Assembly: GCA_963682055.1 (NCBI GenBank)
Contig: OY821751.1
Location: forward strand, 9,734,001-9,798,000
Direction of reading: 5' to 3'
Source: Primula veris
Taxonomy: Eukaryota; Streptophyta; Magnoliopsida; Ericales; Primulaceae
DNA: 64,000 bases
Shown here one piece after another: positions 1 to 9,732 of this stretch. The notes under the pieces were generated by a model that had not been told where the DNA came from, made no database searches, and saw nothing but the letters and a program-made list of their open reading frames with translations. The position numbers and the translations under genes are program-made. The first letter of the stretch is position 1, and every line of letters starts with the position of its first letter.

Positions 1-422
1 ATGATTATCTTAACTACATTCATTGAAAGTATTAGTTCTACGACACTAGTTGGGTATATAAAATTCCATTTTGTCATCATCAAAACACAATTCAATATCG
101 TAGAATTGAGGATTGGTTAAACATAGTGCTATTGACCTCTTTAACTAGTTGAAATTATACTACTTTGGAGATGATCTCCGATTTGATTCATTACTTATGC
201 ATGAAAACAAATTTAAAGAAAACAAGTTAAATTCACTCTGAAAAACATACAAAGAATGGTATTTTCCTTGTCAACAATTTTAAACTTATTTGCTCACCCA
301 AAATAAAGAAACTGAGGTGACAGAAAGAAGAAACGCTGAAAGAAAATCAGGAGAATTTATAGCACCACCAAGTTAAGACGACATCTCTTTAATTACTTTT
401 CAGAACTCTCCTAAAAATACGG
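1..422. other. Non-coding flank, unassigned
   Basis: AT-rich stretch with no convincing open reading frame, RNA gene or terminal repeat. It does not match the LTR of the Ty3 element at 3096-9732. It could be that element's missing 3' non-coding region, cut off by the hairpin insertion at 423-3095, but nothing in the sequence proves this. Confidence 0.4.
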
Positions 423-497
423 AATGCTTTCATAAGCATAAGATAAGACTTGTTGTATAACATCCTATCCGCCTTCAAAAGTCTACTTACTTTAACA

Positions 498-806
498 TCA
501 GAGTGAATTTGTAATCCGACCAATAGTAGAGGCGGTAAGATTATTGGCATTCGTGAACAAAGCACTAGATTTTACAGCATATGGATCTTAGCTGAGCATT
601 TGAAAAGAAATGGTCACAAGAGATCCATGGAGTCTGCTAGGGGTAAATGAACAATCTGGAAATATAGCGAAGCAGCACGGAAGAAGTTCCATCTGGGTAG
701 GGTTTCCCCAGCCTTCTAAGACAACATTTGTCGCTTTGTACTTAAAAGGTGAATAGGTAATGAAGGACCCATTTTCATCACTATGACTTTCTTGAAGTAT
801 GAGCAT
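498..806 (-). pseudogene. HD-ZIP class IV C-terminal fragment (hairpin left arm)
   Basis: The translation contains LILQESHSDENGSFITYSPF, then ELLPCCFAIFPD, GSLVTISFQM and, after one in-frame stop, TNANNLTASTIGRI. This matches in order the conserved C-terminal region of HD-ZIP IV homeodomain proteins (PDF2, ANL2 and GL2 type), where the family shows LLPSGFAILPDG, GSLLTVAFQI and NLISCTIxxIK. Homeodomain, zipper and START domain are absent, so this is a fragment of a gene for an epidermal transcription regulator. One stop follows the GSLVTISFQMLS stretch. It lies in the left arm of a hairpin and pairs with the copy at 827-1146. Family assignment rests on motif recall. Confidence 0.65.
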
Positions 807-826
807 CTGGTGAGGAACACAACCAG

Positions 827-1146
827 ATGCTCATACTTCAAGAAAATCATAGTGATGAAAATGGGTTTTTGATTACATATTCACCTTTTAATTAAGTACG
901 AAGCGATATATGTTGTCTTAGAAGGCTCGGGAAAACCTATTGAGATGGCACTTCTTCCGTGCACCTTCACTATATTTGCTGATTGTTTATTTACCCTTAT
1001 TGGACCCCATGGATCTACTTGGATCCATTTCATTTCGAATGCGGCTCAGCTATGATCCATATGCTGAAATTTCTAATGCTTTGGTCACGAATGCCAATAA
1101 TATCATCGCCTCTACTATTGGTTGGATTGCAAAGCCACTGGGATGA
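827..1146 (+). pseudogene. HD-ZIP class IV C-terminal fragment (hairpin right arm)
   Basis: Inverted second copy of the fragment at 498-806. It begins with the same MLILQE reading, loses frame after about 22 codons (SYSPFN-like end), and recovers an open stretch ending in TNANNIIASTIGWIAKPLG. It carries more frameshifts than the left copy and differs from it by roughly one base in five. No homeodomain or START domain is present. A functional protein is not possible; a transcript through both arms would fold into a long double strand. Confidence 0.6.
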
Positions 1147-1196
1147 TAAATAAATAGACTTTTGAAGGCGGGTAGGATGTTATCTAACAAGTGTCA

Positions 1197-3071
1197 TGTA
1201 ACATCCCGTATTTTTATAAGTAATTTTTTATTCATGATTTAAATTATCCAAAAACGTTTTATACAAATTTTACCAAAAACCGGTCATTCGACTAATTTTT
1301 AGCCAAAAACCGAAACTCTTCTGAAAACTTTATTTTTAAAACCTGTTACTAATTTTATAAATAAAAAGGACCCAATAGTTTTGTTTCTAAAGATTTGTTA
1401 TTTTTGAGTAGTAAAACTATATTTTTGGATTTAGAGTTAACTTTTAGAACTTTGGGAACCAAATAGTTCGTTACCACAAACTTTATCAAAACAGTTTTTA
1501 TCTATTCAATTCAGCCCACTTTTTCAAAGTAAAAGACCTAAAACAAGAGAGAAAAGAGAGAAAAAGGGAGAAACCAAAGCTTAGGAAGAAGAAGAAGAAA
1601 CCACATTAGCGGATTATTACCGGAAGCATCTCCACTACGCTCTAAAATAACGGGGGTTATCCATTGCGACTAGACGAGGGTGTATGTTAGGATTAGGTTT
1701 TACGTTTAGTATAAATTGGGGGTTTTTGCCTTTTATATTAATTATGTTCTTAATTTGTTAATTGGGGTTAGTTGTTATATTTTTAATTCACTTATTTGAT
1801 TTTGGATTAGTTGTGGATTTAGTCTTTTGATTTCGGATTAATGATAATATTAATGGGTTGCGTGTTATATGTGTTGATTATGTATTATTATGGTTGTTGA
1901 TAGAATTGGGTAAATTATTGTCGAATAAAGATGAGTTTTATATTGCGCATACAAGGTGTTTGTTAAAATGCCTGAATGAGTTTTTATGTTGATTAGACTT
2001 GTTTGGCTAGTTGTGAATCTAGCACCTATGCTTTTGGATTATGTTGTATTATGTTAAGTGAGGTATGAGATGGTGTTATTTGAATATTATAATATTATTG
2101 GCCGAGGCCTTAATATTTATACGTATGAGATTGTGTTATATGAATAGTATAATATTATTGGCCGAGGCCTTAATATTGATACATTAGCAATGATCTCTGT
2201 CTCTTCCTAATTCCGGGGACAGAAGACGGCCGTGGGGATAGTGAATGACTCGTCTTACGGACTGGGACGAGTGGCATGAGAGGTCCTAGTGTGCACTCTA
2301 TTTATTTTTCTGTTAGCAATGGTCTCTGTTTCTTCCTAATTCCGGGGACAGAAGACGGCCGTGGGGATAGGAAATGACTCGTCTTACGGACTGGGACGAG
2401 TGGCATGAGAGGTCCAAGTGTGCACTTTAAATCTACTTTTATGTTAGTAATGGTCTCTGTCTCTTCCTAATTCCGGGGACAGAAGACGGCCGAGGGGATA
2501 GGGAATGACCTACCTTACGGACTGGGGTAGGTGGCATTAGAGGTCCATGTTTGCTATAGATTTGTGTTGACATTATTTAATTTATTTAAATCATCCCGTT
2601 ATAGAATGTTATTATATTTCTTTTTATACGTCGATTATCGTAGTTGTAGAATTTGTGAGCTCTTGCATTTAAGGGATGGAGTGACAGTATTTGTGGTGCC
2701 GTCCCGTCTAGTTACGTGCGTGGGACTCACCGTTACAATTTTGTATTTCAGGTACCAATTAGGTTGGCATGTTTGTATAAGAGTTGTTGCATTGCAACAT
2801 CATGGGTTTGGGGCTTCCGCTTTCTTTTAATTTTTATTATATTTTGAGGTTGTAGCCTACGGGCAAATTCTTTCATTTGTTATTTTCTTAGTTTTATAAA
2901 ACTTGCCTTGTAGCCGTGTTTGGCAACATTTTTATTTAATTGCCAATTGTTTCTTTAGCTCGTAATTTATTTCTTTTAAAAATTCAAATTTTGTACCAAC
3001 AGGTTCTATTTTCTTCTGTTTTAAAAAAGTCATGCCTCGATGTCCGTGTTAATGGAATTTGGGGCGTGACA
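1197..3071 (+). mobile_element. Solo LTR, family A, copy 1
   Basis: A 1,875-bp sequence beginning TGTAACATCCCG and ending GGGGCGTGACA. It is flanked by the 5-bp direct repeat TGTCA (1192-1196 and 3072-3076). The TG...CA ends and the TSD identify an LTR; with no internal region or second LTR it is a solo LTR, the usual product of recombination between two LTRs. A second copy of nearly equal length lies at 48869-50744. It sits in the right arm of hairpin 1, so it is younger than the hairpin. Strand is given relative to the other copy; transcription direction is unknown. Confidence 0.9.
2188..2551 (+). repeat. Three ~129-bp tandem units with conserved stem-loops in the LTR
   Basis: Units start near 2188, 2317 and 2446 with GCAATG(G/A)TCTCTG. 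Each contains stem 1 (for example 2196-2203 with 2216-2223) and stem 2 (for example 2248-2254 with 2266-2272, 11-nt loop TTACGGACTGG). Stem 2 is ACTCGTC/GACGAGT in units 1 and 2 but ACCTACC/GGTAGGT in unit 3, so pairing is kept while bases change. A shorter duplication of about 60 bp, containing TATTGGCCGAGGCC, precedes the array (about 2065-2180). The same architecture appears in the other family-A LTR. Confidence 0.85.
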
Positions 3072-3095
3072 TGTCATCATATGCTTATAAAGTAT

Positions 3096-3819
3096 TATCA
3101 CTGTATATGGTCCATCCCATTTGGAGAGAAATTTGTTTCCAGTGCGTCGTGTTGTGATGATAGGCCTTCTAACTGCTAACACCAAGTCTCCCTTTTGAAA
3201 CGATCTTTGTTTAACCTTCTTTTTGAATGATTTCGACATCCGTGCTTGGTAACATTCCAACCTTTGTTGCGCTTCAAGTCTCTTTTCGTCGAGTGCTTCA
3301 AGTTTTTCGAGGCGAAGGCGAGCATTATCTTCAAGTGTCAATCCTTCTTGGAGGGCGATTCTAAGCAACGGGATTTGTGTTTCTAGTGGCAAGACAGCTT
3401 CTACTCTGTACACCAACGAATATGGGGTGTCTTGAGTTGATGTTCGATATGTCCAAAGAGCTTCTTTGATCATTTCGTTCCAGTCCCTACTTGATTTTGC
3501 CACAACCTTCTTTAGCAAGTTTCCAATTGTTTTGTTGAAAGCTTTTGCAAGTCCGGCCGTTAGCTGGCGCATTGGACATCGAAGAGTTATGTTGTTTGAA
3601 GCCGAATTTCTCACATAGATTTGTCACTAACTTATTGTAGAAAGGCGTTCCGTTGTCGTAAATGATGTAGCGTGGAACCCCATACCGAAATATGATATTT
3701 GATTTGATGAAGTTTACCACCGTTTCCTTCTTCACAGCTTTCAAAGGCACCGCTTCTGCCCATTTTGAGAAATAATCGGTTGCTCTAAGTATGTAAAGAT
3801 GCCCCCCAGAGGACTTAGA
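3096..3819 (-). pseudogene. Ty3 integrase remnant
   Basis: The translation runs from GGHLYILRATDYFSKWAEAV through GVPRYIIYDNGTPF (second catalytic Asp region), then APANG, WTYRT, and a C-terminal part ending KWDGPYTV. These are the core and C-terminal portions of a plant Ty3 integrase, which inserts the cDNA into the genome. The zinc-binding N-terminus is missing because of the deletion at about 3815-3829. A frameshift lies near 3555, just after APANG. Translation after GPYTV no longer resembles integrase; that is where the hairpin starts. Confidence 0.85.
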
Positions 3820-4476
3820 GAGTGGAAATTCATCTTTGGGGCAAGGGCTGTTCAGGTCTCGAAAGTCTACGTAAACTCGTATTTGTCCATTTTTCTTCTT
3901 GAATGGAACTATGCTCGAGATCTACGTTGGATATTTGACTTCCCTTATGAAACCTGCATCGATAAGTTTGTTGACTTCCACTTCAATCTGTTGAACCAAC
4001 TCTGCTCAGAATCGTCGTTGAGCTTGCTTTACTGGTCTAGATCCTCGTTTTACTGCGAGATGATGAACTGCTATTTTGGGATCAAGTCCTGGCATCTCCT
4101 CGTAACTCCATGTGAACACGTCTTTGTAGTCCCTAAAAAGCTTAATGTAATCTTTTTGGTCTTCTTCGCTTAAAAGTGCACTTAGGTATGTAGGTCGCGG
4201 AGCATCCGTCGTGCCAAGGTTGACTTCTTTCAATTCATCCACAGTAGATCTAACACCTTCTTCAGGTTCTTCAGGAGCATCTTCTACCTCTTCTTCGATA
4301 TGATCTTCCTTGTCGATCCCCGTGATGTGGTAAGATGTTGTGACTTGCAAGGTTTTCGTCTGTGTGGTACCTTGGACAATAATGACTACTCGGACCTTTC
4401 TTGCGAGACGCCTTTGAGAAACTAATGTATTCGTTGTGGTGCCAAGCCGGTCAAAAATAGATCTTCTTCTACCAAG
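3820..4476 (-). pseudogene. Ty3 reverse transcriptase N-terminal remnant
   Basis: Includes the linker EEMPGLDPKIAVHHLAV, then after a stop KLIDAGFIREV, VPFKKKNGQIRVYVDFRDLN and CPKDEFPL. These are the first reverse transcriptase blocks of Ty3 elements. The sequence then passes straight into integrase (KSSGGHLYIL), so the catalytic FxDD block, RNase H and the integrase zinc finger are gone. At least two in-frame stops are present (after RPVKQAQRRF, and within KYPT-ISS). It cannot encode an active polymerase. Confidence 0.85.
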
Positions 4477-6147
4477 TCATTTAAATACCGATGGTCGCGT
4501 ACTTGATAATCTTTTAAATACAGATCGTGAAATTACATTTTCCCCCATTCCTTCAAGAACCAATTTCCTTTCCAATGACCGTTGAGGAGTCATTGGTGGC
4601 AAGTTTTGTAGTCCATGGTGATCGATGACAGGAACATCATTTTCTCCTATCGATTCAGCATCCTCGAATGTAGTATAACAGTTATTTGACTTCTTTATGA
4701 TAATACGAGCTGGAACATGCATCTTGTAGCCAATTCCAACACGAGATTCTTTCACCGTGAAACACTTTTGCTTGAGAATATTTTTTGTTAGATTTAAACC
4801 GTGAACCTTTTCTCCAGTTACTTCGGGAACAAGCTTTCCAAGCAGATTCAAACTTTCCTTGGAGTATCCACAATTTGTAAGTATCTTGCAGGTTTTTTCG
4901 CAAAAAGTTTGAGTGTTTGAAGTCTCTCCATGTTCACTAACAGGGCCATGTATTGGTTGCATAAAACCTTTGAGTATTGTTGTTCGTTCGATCGTAGTGA
5001 CAGGAATTGGTAGGTCTTTGAAATTCAGATCGTCGATGTTACTTGACTTGGGAGCGTAGCAAACCACTGGAGTTTCTTTCTTATTTGTTAGCAAACTCTT
5101 ACTTTTCGTACTCTTGCCTCCTTGGCCTTCTATAGTTTTCGTTTCCACAACAACTAGTGAAAGAGATTCAAGGGCATCTTCCTTCTTTGGTTTATCCACA
5201 TAGAACTTGGCATCGACGAAATAAGCTTCCACTTCGTTGAAGGGATTGTTATCAGCTTCAACTTTCTTCACGACATCATTTTGGCAATACTTAAAACATT
5301 CGTGAAGAGTTGATGGGATGACTCTATTCTCGTGAATCCAATGCCGACCAAGAAGCATGTTATATGAAGTCTTCGCATTGAGGATGTAAAACAAAGCAGT
5401 TGATGTAAGGTCGCCGATGAAAAGCTCCAAATGTATTGTGCCAATCGCTCTTTGTCCATCTTGGTTAAATCCTTGAATCATTAGGCGGCTGGGAGATAGC
5501 TCATCAATCATGATCCCAAGATCATTAACAATTCGTAGTGGTAAAATATTGACGGCAGATCCTCCATCTAGTAAGATCTTCTTCACTTTCTTCTATCGTG
5601 CGTAGCCAGAAACGAACAATGGACGATTATGGGGTTTTGCATCGAGTAACAAGTCTTCGTTGGAGAAGTTGATAGTTGTCACGTTTGTTACTTCATTTAC
5701 TTCTTCAGATTGAGTGGGTGTTGCTGAGAGTGTCGTGGACTCATCCTCATTTTCTTTGGGGAGCTCTTCGATAGCTGCGACGTTACATGAGGCAGCATAC
5801 CAGTCATCTTCATCTTCTTCTTCAGAGTATCTATCATTTATGCAACCATCACATTCACAAACATCCCAGAAGCAATGATCGTCATCATCTTTGAACTTGT
5901 AAATAGGATTTCCTCGATAGTAGTAGGCGATTGGAACCTCCATGCTTGGTCTTTCTGGGGTGGATTCTTCAATCACTCGCTCTGTGTAACGTATAACATA
6001 GTAGTCCCCATCAGTTTCCTTAAGCTTTCCAACTTGTTTATCATTGGCTTCATATCTTTCTTTAATAGCTTGTTGGCATTCCTGACAAATATCTTTGCAA
6101 GCCTCAGACGTATGCGGAATCTGGCTGATTTCTTCTATTTTGCACAC
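4477..6147 (-). pseudogene. Ty3 retroviral-type aspartic protease region
   Basis: The recognisable core is ILLDGGSAVNILPL near 5580, the Asp-(Thr/Gly)-Gly-like active-site strand of retroelement proteases, followed by LFYILNAKTSYNMLLGRHWI, the second conserved protease block. The active-site triplet reads DGG rather than the DTG or DSG usual in Copia, a form common in Tat-type Ty3 elements. The upstream part (5593-6147) is acidic, with a Cys-rich patch (CFWDVCECDGC). A single stop at about 5590 separates the two open stretches, which share one frame. Downstream it leads into the reverse transcriptase remnant. Confidence 0.8.
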
Positions 6148-6257
6148 TTCATCAGGAACTTCAGAGGCACTGTCAAAACTTGAGGATTTTCCAACTTCGT
6201 TTTCATTTGATTCTTCACCAAATTCGTTGTTAGGGTGCTTTTTAGATTAAAATGGAT

Positions 6258-8474
6258 TCACTTCTTGTGTTTTGTCATACTGGACGTAGTAATCGAATTT
6301 CCAGACGATTCTCCAAGGAGGCCAATTTGCAGGTCTCCAGATTCGTATCTTTCCTTGAACAATTGCTGAGTATTTTTCTTCTTTTTTTTCTTCTTCCTAA
6401 TATTTGGCTCTTCCTCTTCGTCGCACCATTCCTTCCATTGGTACTCTATGCAGTCCTCACAATTGCAGACATCGAAGAAACAATGGCCGTTCTCACTGAA
6501 TTTGTATCTTGCCCCCTCTTGTTGATGCTGGTGGATTTGATTATTTTCCAAGGACATGAGTTCAGATTGTTGATGTTGATCTTCGGGAAGGTTTTCTAGA
6601 ATCACGTCCCCATTAGTTTTGTAGTCTTCATTTTGTGTTGAGTTTACAGAGGCATGTTCTTCAACTATGAATTCCATTGGTGGGAATGAGCCAAATTGGA
6701 TGAGCATTGTTGTTGGGTTGCGTACGCTTTCAACTGGAGAATCACTAATGAAGGTTGCATAATGAGCTTTTGCTTCATCTTCTTCTTCCAACAAAATCTT
6801 TTCTTGGCTGGCTAGCTGGACAATCTTTTCTTTCAGCACGAAACATTGATGAGTGGGATGGCTGAGTAGACGATGGAACTTGCAGTAATTTGTGTCGTTC
6901 ACTTTATCAGCCTCTTCTGGATGCTTCATTTCTGGGAGTTCAATCAAGTTGAGGGCCAAAAGTTCGTCTAGCATTCTTGGTACTTCGGTATCTGGAAACG
7001 GATATTCCTTCTCTTGCATTTCCTTCAGAGTGAGCCTTCTCTTTCCATTCCATTGATTGTTAAACTTTTCAACTTCGACTTTCTTCATTCTTGTGTTAAT
7101 CTTGGAAGCTGAAGAGGCCTTTGGCAGACTAGCAGAAACAATGAATGACTCTTTTTTATCAGTGTTTGGACGAGCCCTGCCCCATCTCGTGCTTTCGGTT
7201 TTACTTTTTTTTTTATGTGACATTTGAATCGGAAAAGCTTGATCTCCGCCTGTTGAAATGTCGAACTCCATGTCATGAGCTTGGCTTGCAAGTTCTCCAA
7301 AGGACTTCGGCTTTATTCCTTGAAGAATGCATCTCAATCCCCAATGCATGCCTTGGATACACATTTCGATGCCGGATGACTCACACAATCTATCTTTGTA
7401 GTTGAGGCTAAATCCCCTCCATCTGTTGATGTAATCGGTGACATGGTCATCATTCCACTGGCGAGTGTTGGTTAGTTCGATCATGCTCACTGTCCGGCGA
7501 GTGCTGTAGAAGCGATTGAGAAATTCATCCTCGAGTTGTTCCCAGCTGTCAATTGATCTAGGTGCTAAGTCGCAGTACCAATCAAATGCGTTGTCCTTCA
7601 ATGTCCGAACGAATTGCTTTACGATGAAGTCTCCTTCTGTTCCAGCATTGCTGCACGTTTCTACGAAATAAGCTACATGTTGCTTTAGATTTTCTTTACC
7701 ATCGAATTGCTGAAATCTTGGGGGTTGATATCCTGCAGGCATTTTCAAGCGCTCTATCCTCCTCCTGTAAGGCTTAACATAGCTTAATGAAGAATGTGTC
7801 ACTTCTTCGTAGCATCCCTTAATGGTGCCAAGTATGAAATCCTTCAATTGATCAACAGGAATTGAACCATCAGTAAGAACCTCTATCTTTTTTCTCTTCC
7901 CTTTGTCTTTGCTTGAAGATCATTCGACTTCGAATGGTTTCTCTTCATTTACAATGATTTCACTAGTCTGTGCCAGGAATTCCACCTTATTCATTAACAT
8001 TGCAAATTGGGTATCTCGCTCTGTTGTTGCCTTCATGAGACCTTCTAGAGTTTTTGTTAGGATGAAAACTTGTTCTTCCAATGCCAATGTATTTGTAGTC
8101 ATGGCCGGCATAATAGTTGAGTCAGAAGATCGTGGGCTGTTAAGTGGAGACTCCGAGTCTGAAGCAGTGACCCCATCTTTTTCATCGCCCTCTTGTTCAC
8201 CTTTGCCTAGTTGTTCATATCTGAATTTCGTAGTAGATTTTCCATCACGAGGGAGAGCCTCTTGAGATCGTATGCGTAGGTACTCTGCTGAGTTTAAGTT
8301 TCCCCCAAGTTCGAAGCCTTCCACGTGAGTTGGAGTTTCCATTGGTTGATCTAATGCTTGAGTGTCGGAAAACTTGTTGCTTCGAGTTCTAGTGTAAACG
8401 TTTGAAATCGTCCTCTTCTCACCGATTAAGGAAGAATCTTCAATTACTTTGGAGGAGTCTTTCTTTGGAGCCAT
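6258..8474 (-). pseudogene. Ty3 gag polyprotein, one in-frame stop
   Basis: Start chosen at MAPKKDSSK (8474), 76 bp after the LTR end; an upstream in-frame Met falls inside the LTR. One frame runs from 8474 to 6258, broken only by a TGA at 7920-7922 where related elements have Trp. The capsid-like retrotransposon gag domain spans roughly [20 protein letters not shown] to the block ending [14 protein letters not shown] (about 7750-7260), with the typical [11 protein letters not shown] and IQGMHWGL motifs. The C-terminus is acidic and lysine-rich. The protein packages element RNA in cytoplasmic particles. A frameshift follows at 6258-6147 before the protease frame. Confidence 0.85.
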
Positions 8475-8526
8475 CAAATTGTTGCTTAACTTGATTTGAT
8501 GAAGAGAAGAGATGAAAGGCAGAGAA

Positions 8527-8544
8527 GTCCCACCAGGGGTGCCA
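8527..8544 (-). promoter_or_regulatory. Putative primer-binding site
   Basis: On the minus strand the 18-mer TGGCACCCCTGGTGGGAC starts 5 nt after the LTR end, the usual place for tRNA priming. It begins TGG, complementary to a tRNA CCA end. I could not assign the tRNA by eye. Confidence 0.6.
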
Positions 8545-8549
8545 AAATT

Positions 8550-9732
8550 TGTTGCACACAAATTTTCACCAAGTGCTGAAGATAGGAAAAATGAATGCGA
8601 AGCAAAGTAAATTTTATTTATCAATTAATTTGCGGGTACAATCTCTGATAATTTCTAAAAGAAAATATAGAAATGAAAGTCCTTTGATTCTCCTCTTCGA
8701 ACAATTTGTGATGGCTCGAAATGTTGTTGTAGACTCTTTGATGAATTTTGTTGACTTTGCTCAAGTTGAGTAAAATTCTTCGGGTTTGATGAAGAACTTT
8801 GCAGTTTTGTTGATTTCGTTGATGATCTTGATGTTCTTTGGATTTGGTGAAAAACTTGGAGATTTTGATCTAGAGAAACGTGTTTTTTTCTTTGTGTAGT
8901 CGTTCCTGAAGATCGAGTGCCGGTTGTTTGTAGATTTCTTAGGTGGAGTTCTTCAGATTTGGTGAACGGATGTGAAGACTTTGATTTGCAAAAACGTCTT
9001 GCTTATTGCTTGTAGTCGTTCCTGAATATCGAATGGCAGTTTGTTGTAGAAGTTCTTCAGATTTGGTGAAGAGCTTGAAGATTTTGATCCGTAGAAACGC
9101 CTTTCTTGGTGCTTTTAGACGTTCTTGAAGATCGAATGCCAAGTTTATTGCAGATTTGTTGCAGACTTTGAAGCCGTTCATTGAGGCTGGAGTGTGCAGA
9201 GCTTCTCCTAGGAGTTGATCCCCTGATGTTTGTGGAGGAGCGGGGCTGATTCCCTGGCGGCCATGGAGGAGCGGAGCTGATTTCCTGACGTCTGTGGAGG
9301 AGCTTCTCTGTCTAATCTTCAAGACTATTTTTCGATTGTGAATTATGGCACCCCCACCCCTCTATTTATAGCTTTTGGGGTGGGCTTTTAATTGTAATGG
9401 CACATCCCTAAGTTTCGGCCCATTATCATATAGGACCAACACTTGTCATTTGATTTAAATTTAGTATTTGTGGTTTGAAAATATTTTAATGAGTTCTATA
9501 ATTTTAAGAAACTGTTCGTTTGCTCCATACTAGATGAGTTTTAACAAAATAAATATTTGTATTTTATATTAATTTACTATCTTAATTTTATGTGATAATA
9601 AATTATAATTTCTTTTCTTTTAAATTACTAATAACTTCTTTTCTATTTAAATTTGGAGATTAGTAATGAATTTAATTTTGTTTAAAAGACACATGGCGTA
9701 TTTTTAATGGCCGTAAATTTTACGTGTCAACA
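8550..9732 (-). mobile_element. 5' LTR of the minus-strand Ty3 element
   Basis: 1,183 bp, beginning TGTTGACACG at 9732 and ending TGTGTGCAACA at 8550 when read on the minus strand. The ends form a short inverted repeat (TGTTG/CAACA). No second copy exists in the window. Several near-repeats of a phrase built on GATTTGGTGAA occur between 8780 and 9100, giving the LTR a loosely tandem internal structure. Confidence 0.8.

Larger units (their letters stand above)
423..3095. repeat. Long inverted repeat (hairpin 1) made of HD-ZIP IV gene fragments
   Basis: The left arm (423-811) is the reverse complement of the right arm (822-1191), separated by a 10-nt loop at 812-821. By eye the arms are about 80% identical with few gaps. 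The right arm is interrupted by the solo LTR at 1197-3071. After that LTR and its duplicated TGTCA site, pairing with the outer left arm resumes for about 20 bp (3077-3095), so the LTR landed inside an existing hairpin. The outer right boundary meets Ty3 integrase sequence directly and no target duplication is visible. Both arms encode the same part of an HD-ZIP IV protein in opposite directions. Confidence 0.85.
3096..9732 (-). mobile_element. Decayed Ty3/Gypsy retrotransposon, Tat-like, internally deleted
   Basis: Reading on the minus strand: 5' LTR (8550-9732), primer-binding site, gag, protease, a short piece of reverse transcriptase, then integrase, ending abruptly at 3096 where hairpin 1 begins. 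The 3' LTR and polypurine tract are not in the window. Gag and integrase wording resembles the plant Tat branch of Ty3 elements. The pol frame is largely shared over 6147-3487 but holds several stops and at least two frameshifts. The upstream flank base pairs 9733-9737 (GTAGT) would be the TSD, but the partner is not seen. The element sits in LINE sequence on its right side. Confidence 0.85.

Noticed and set aside
2531..2830. 99-codon frame in the family-A LTR, also seen in part at 50234
   Set aside because: It lies in a solo LTR, is not preserved in length between the copies and matches nothing known.
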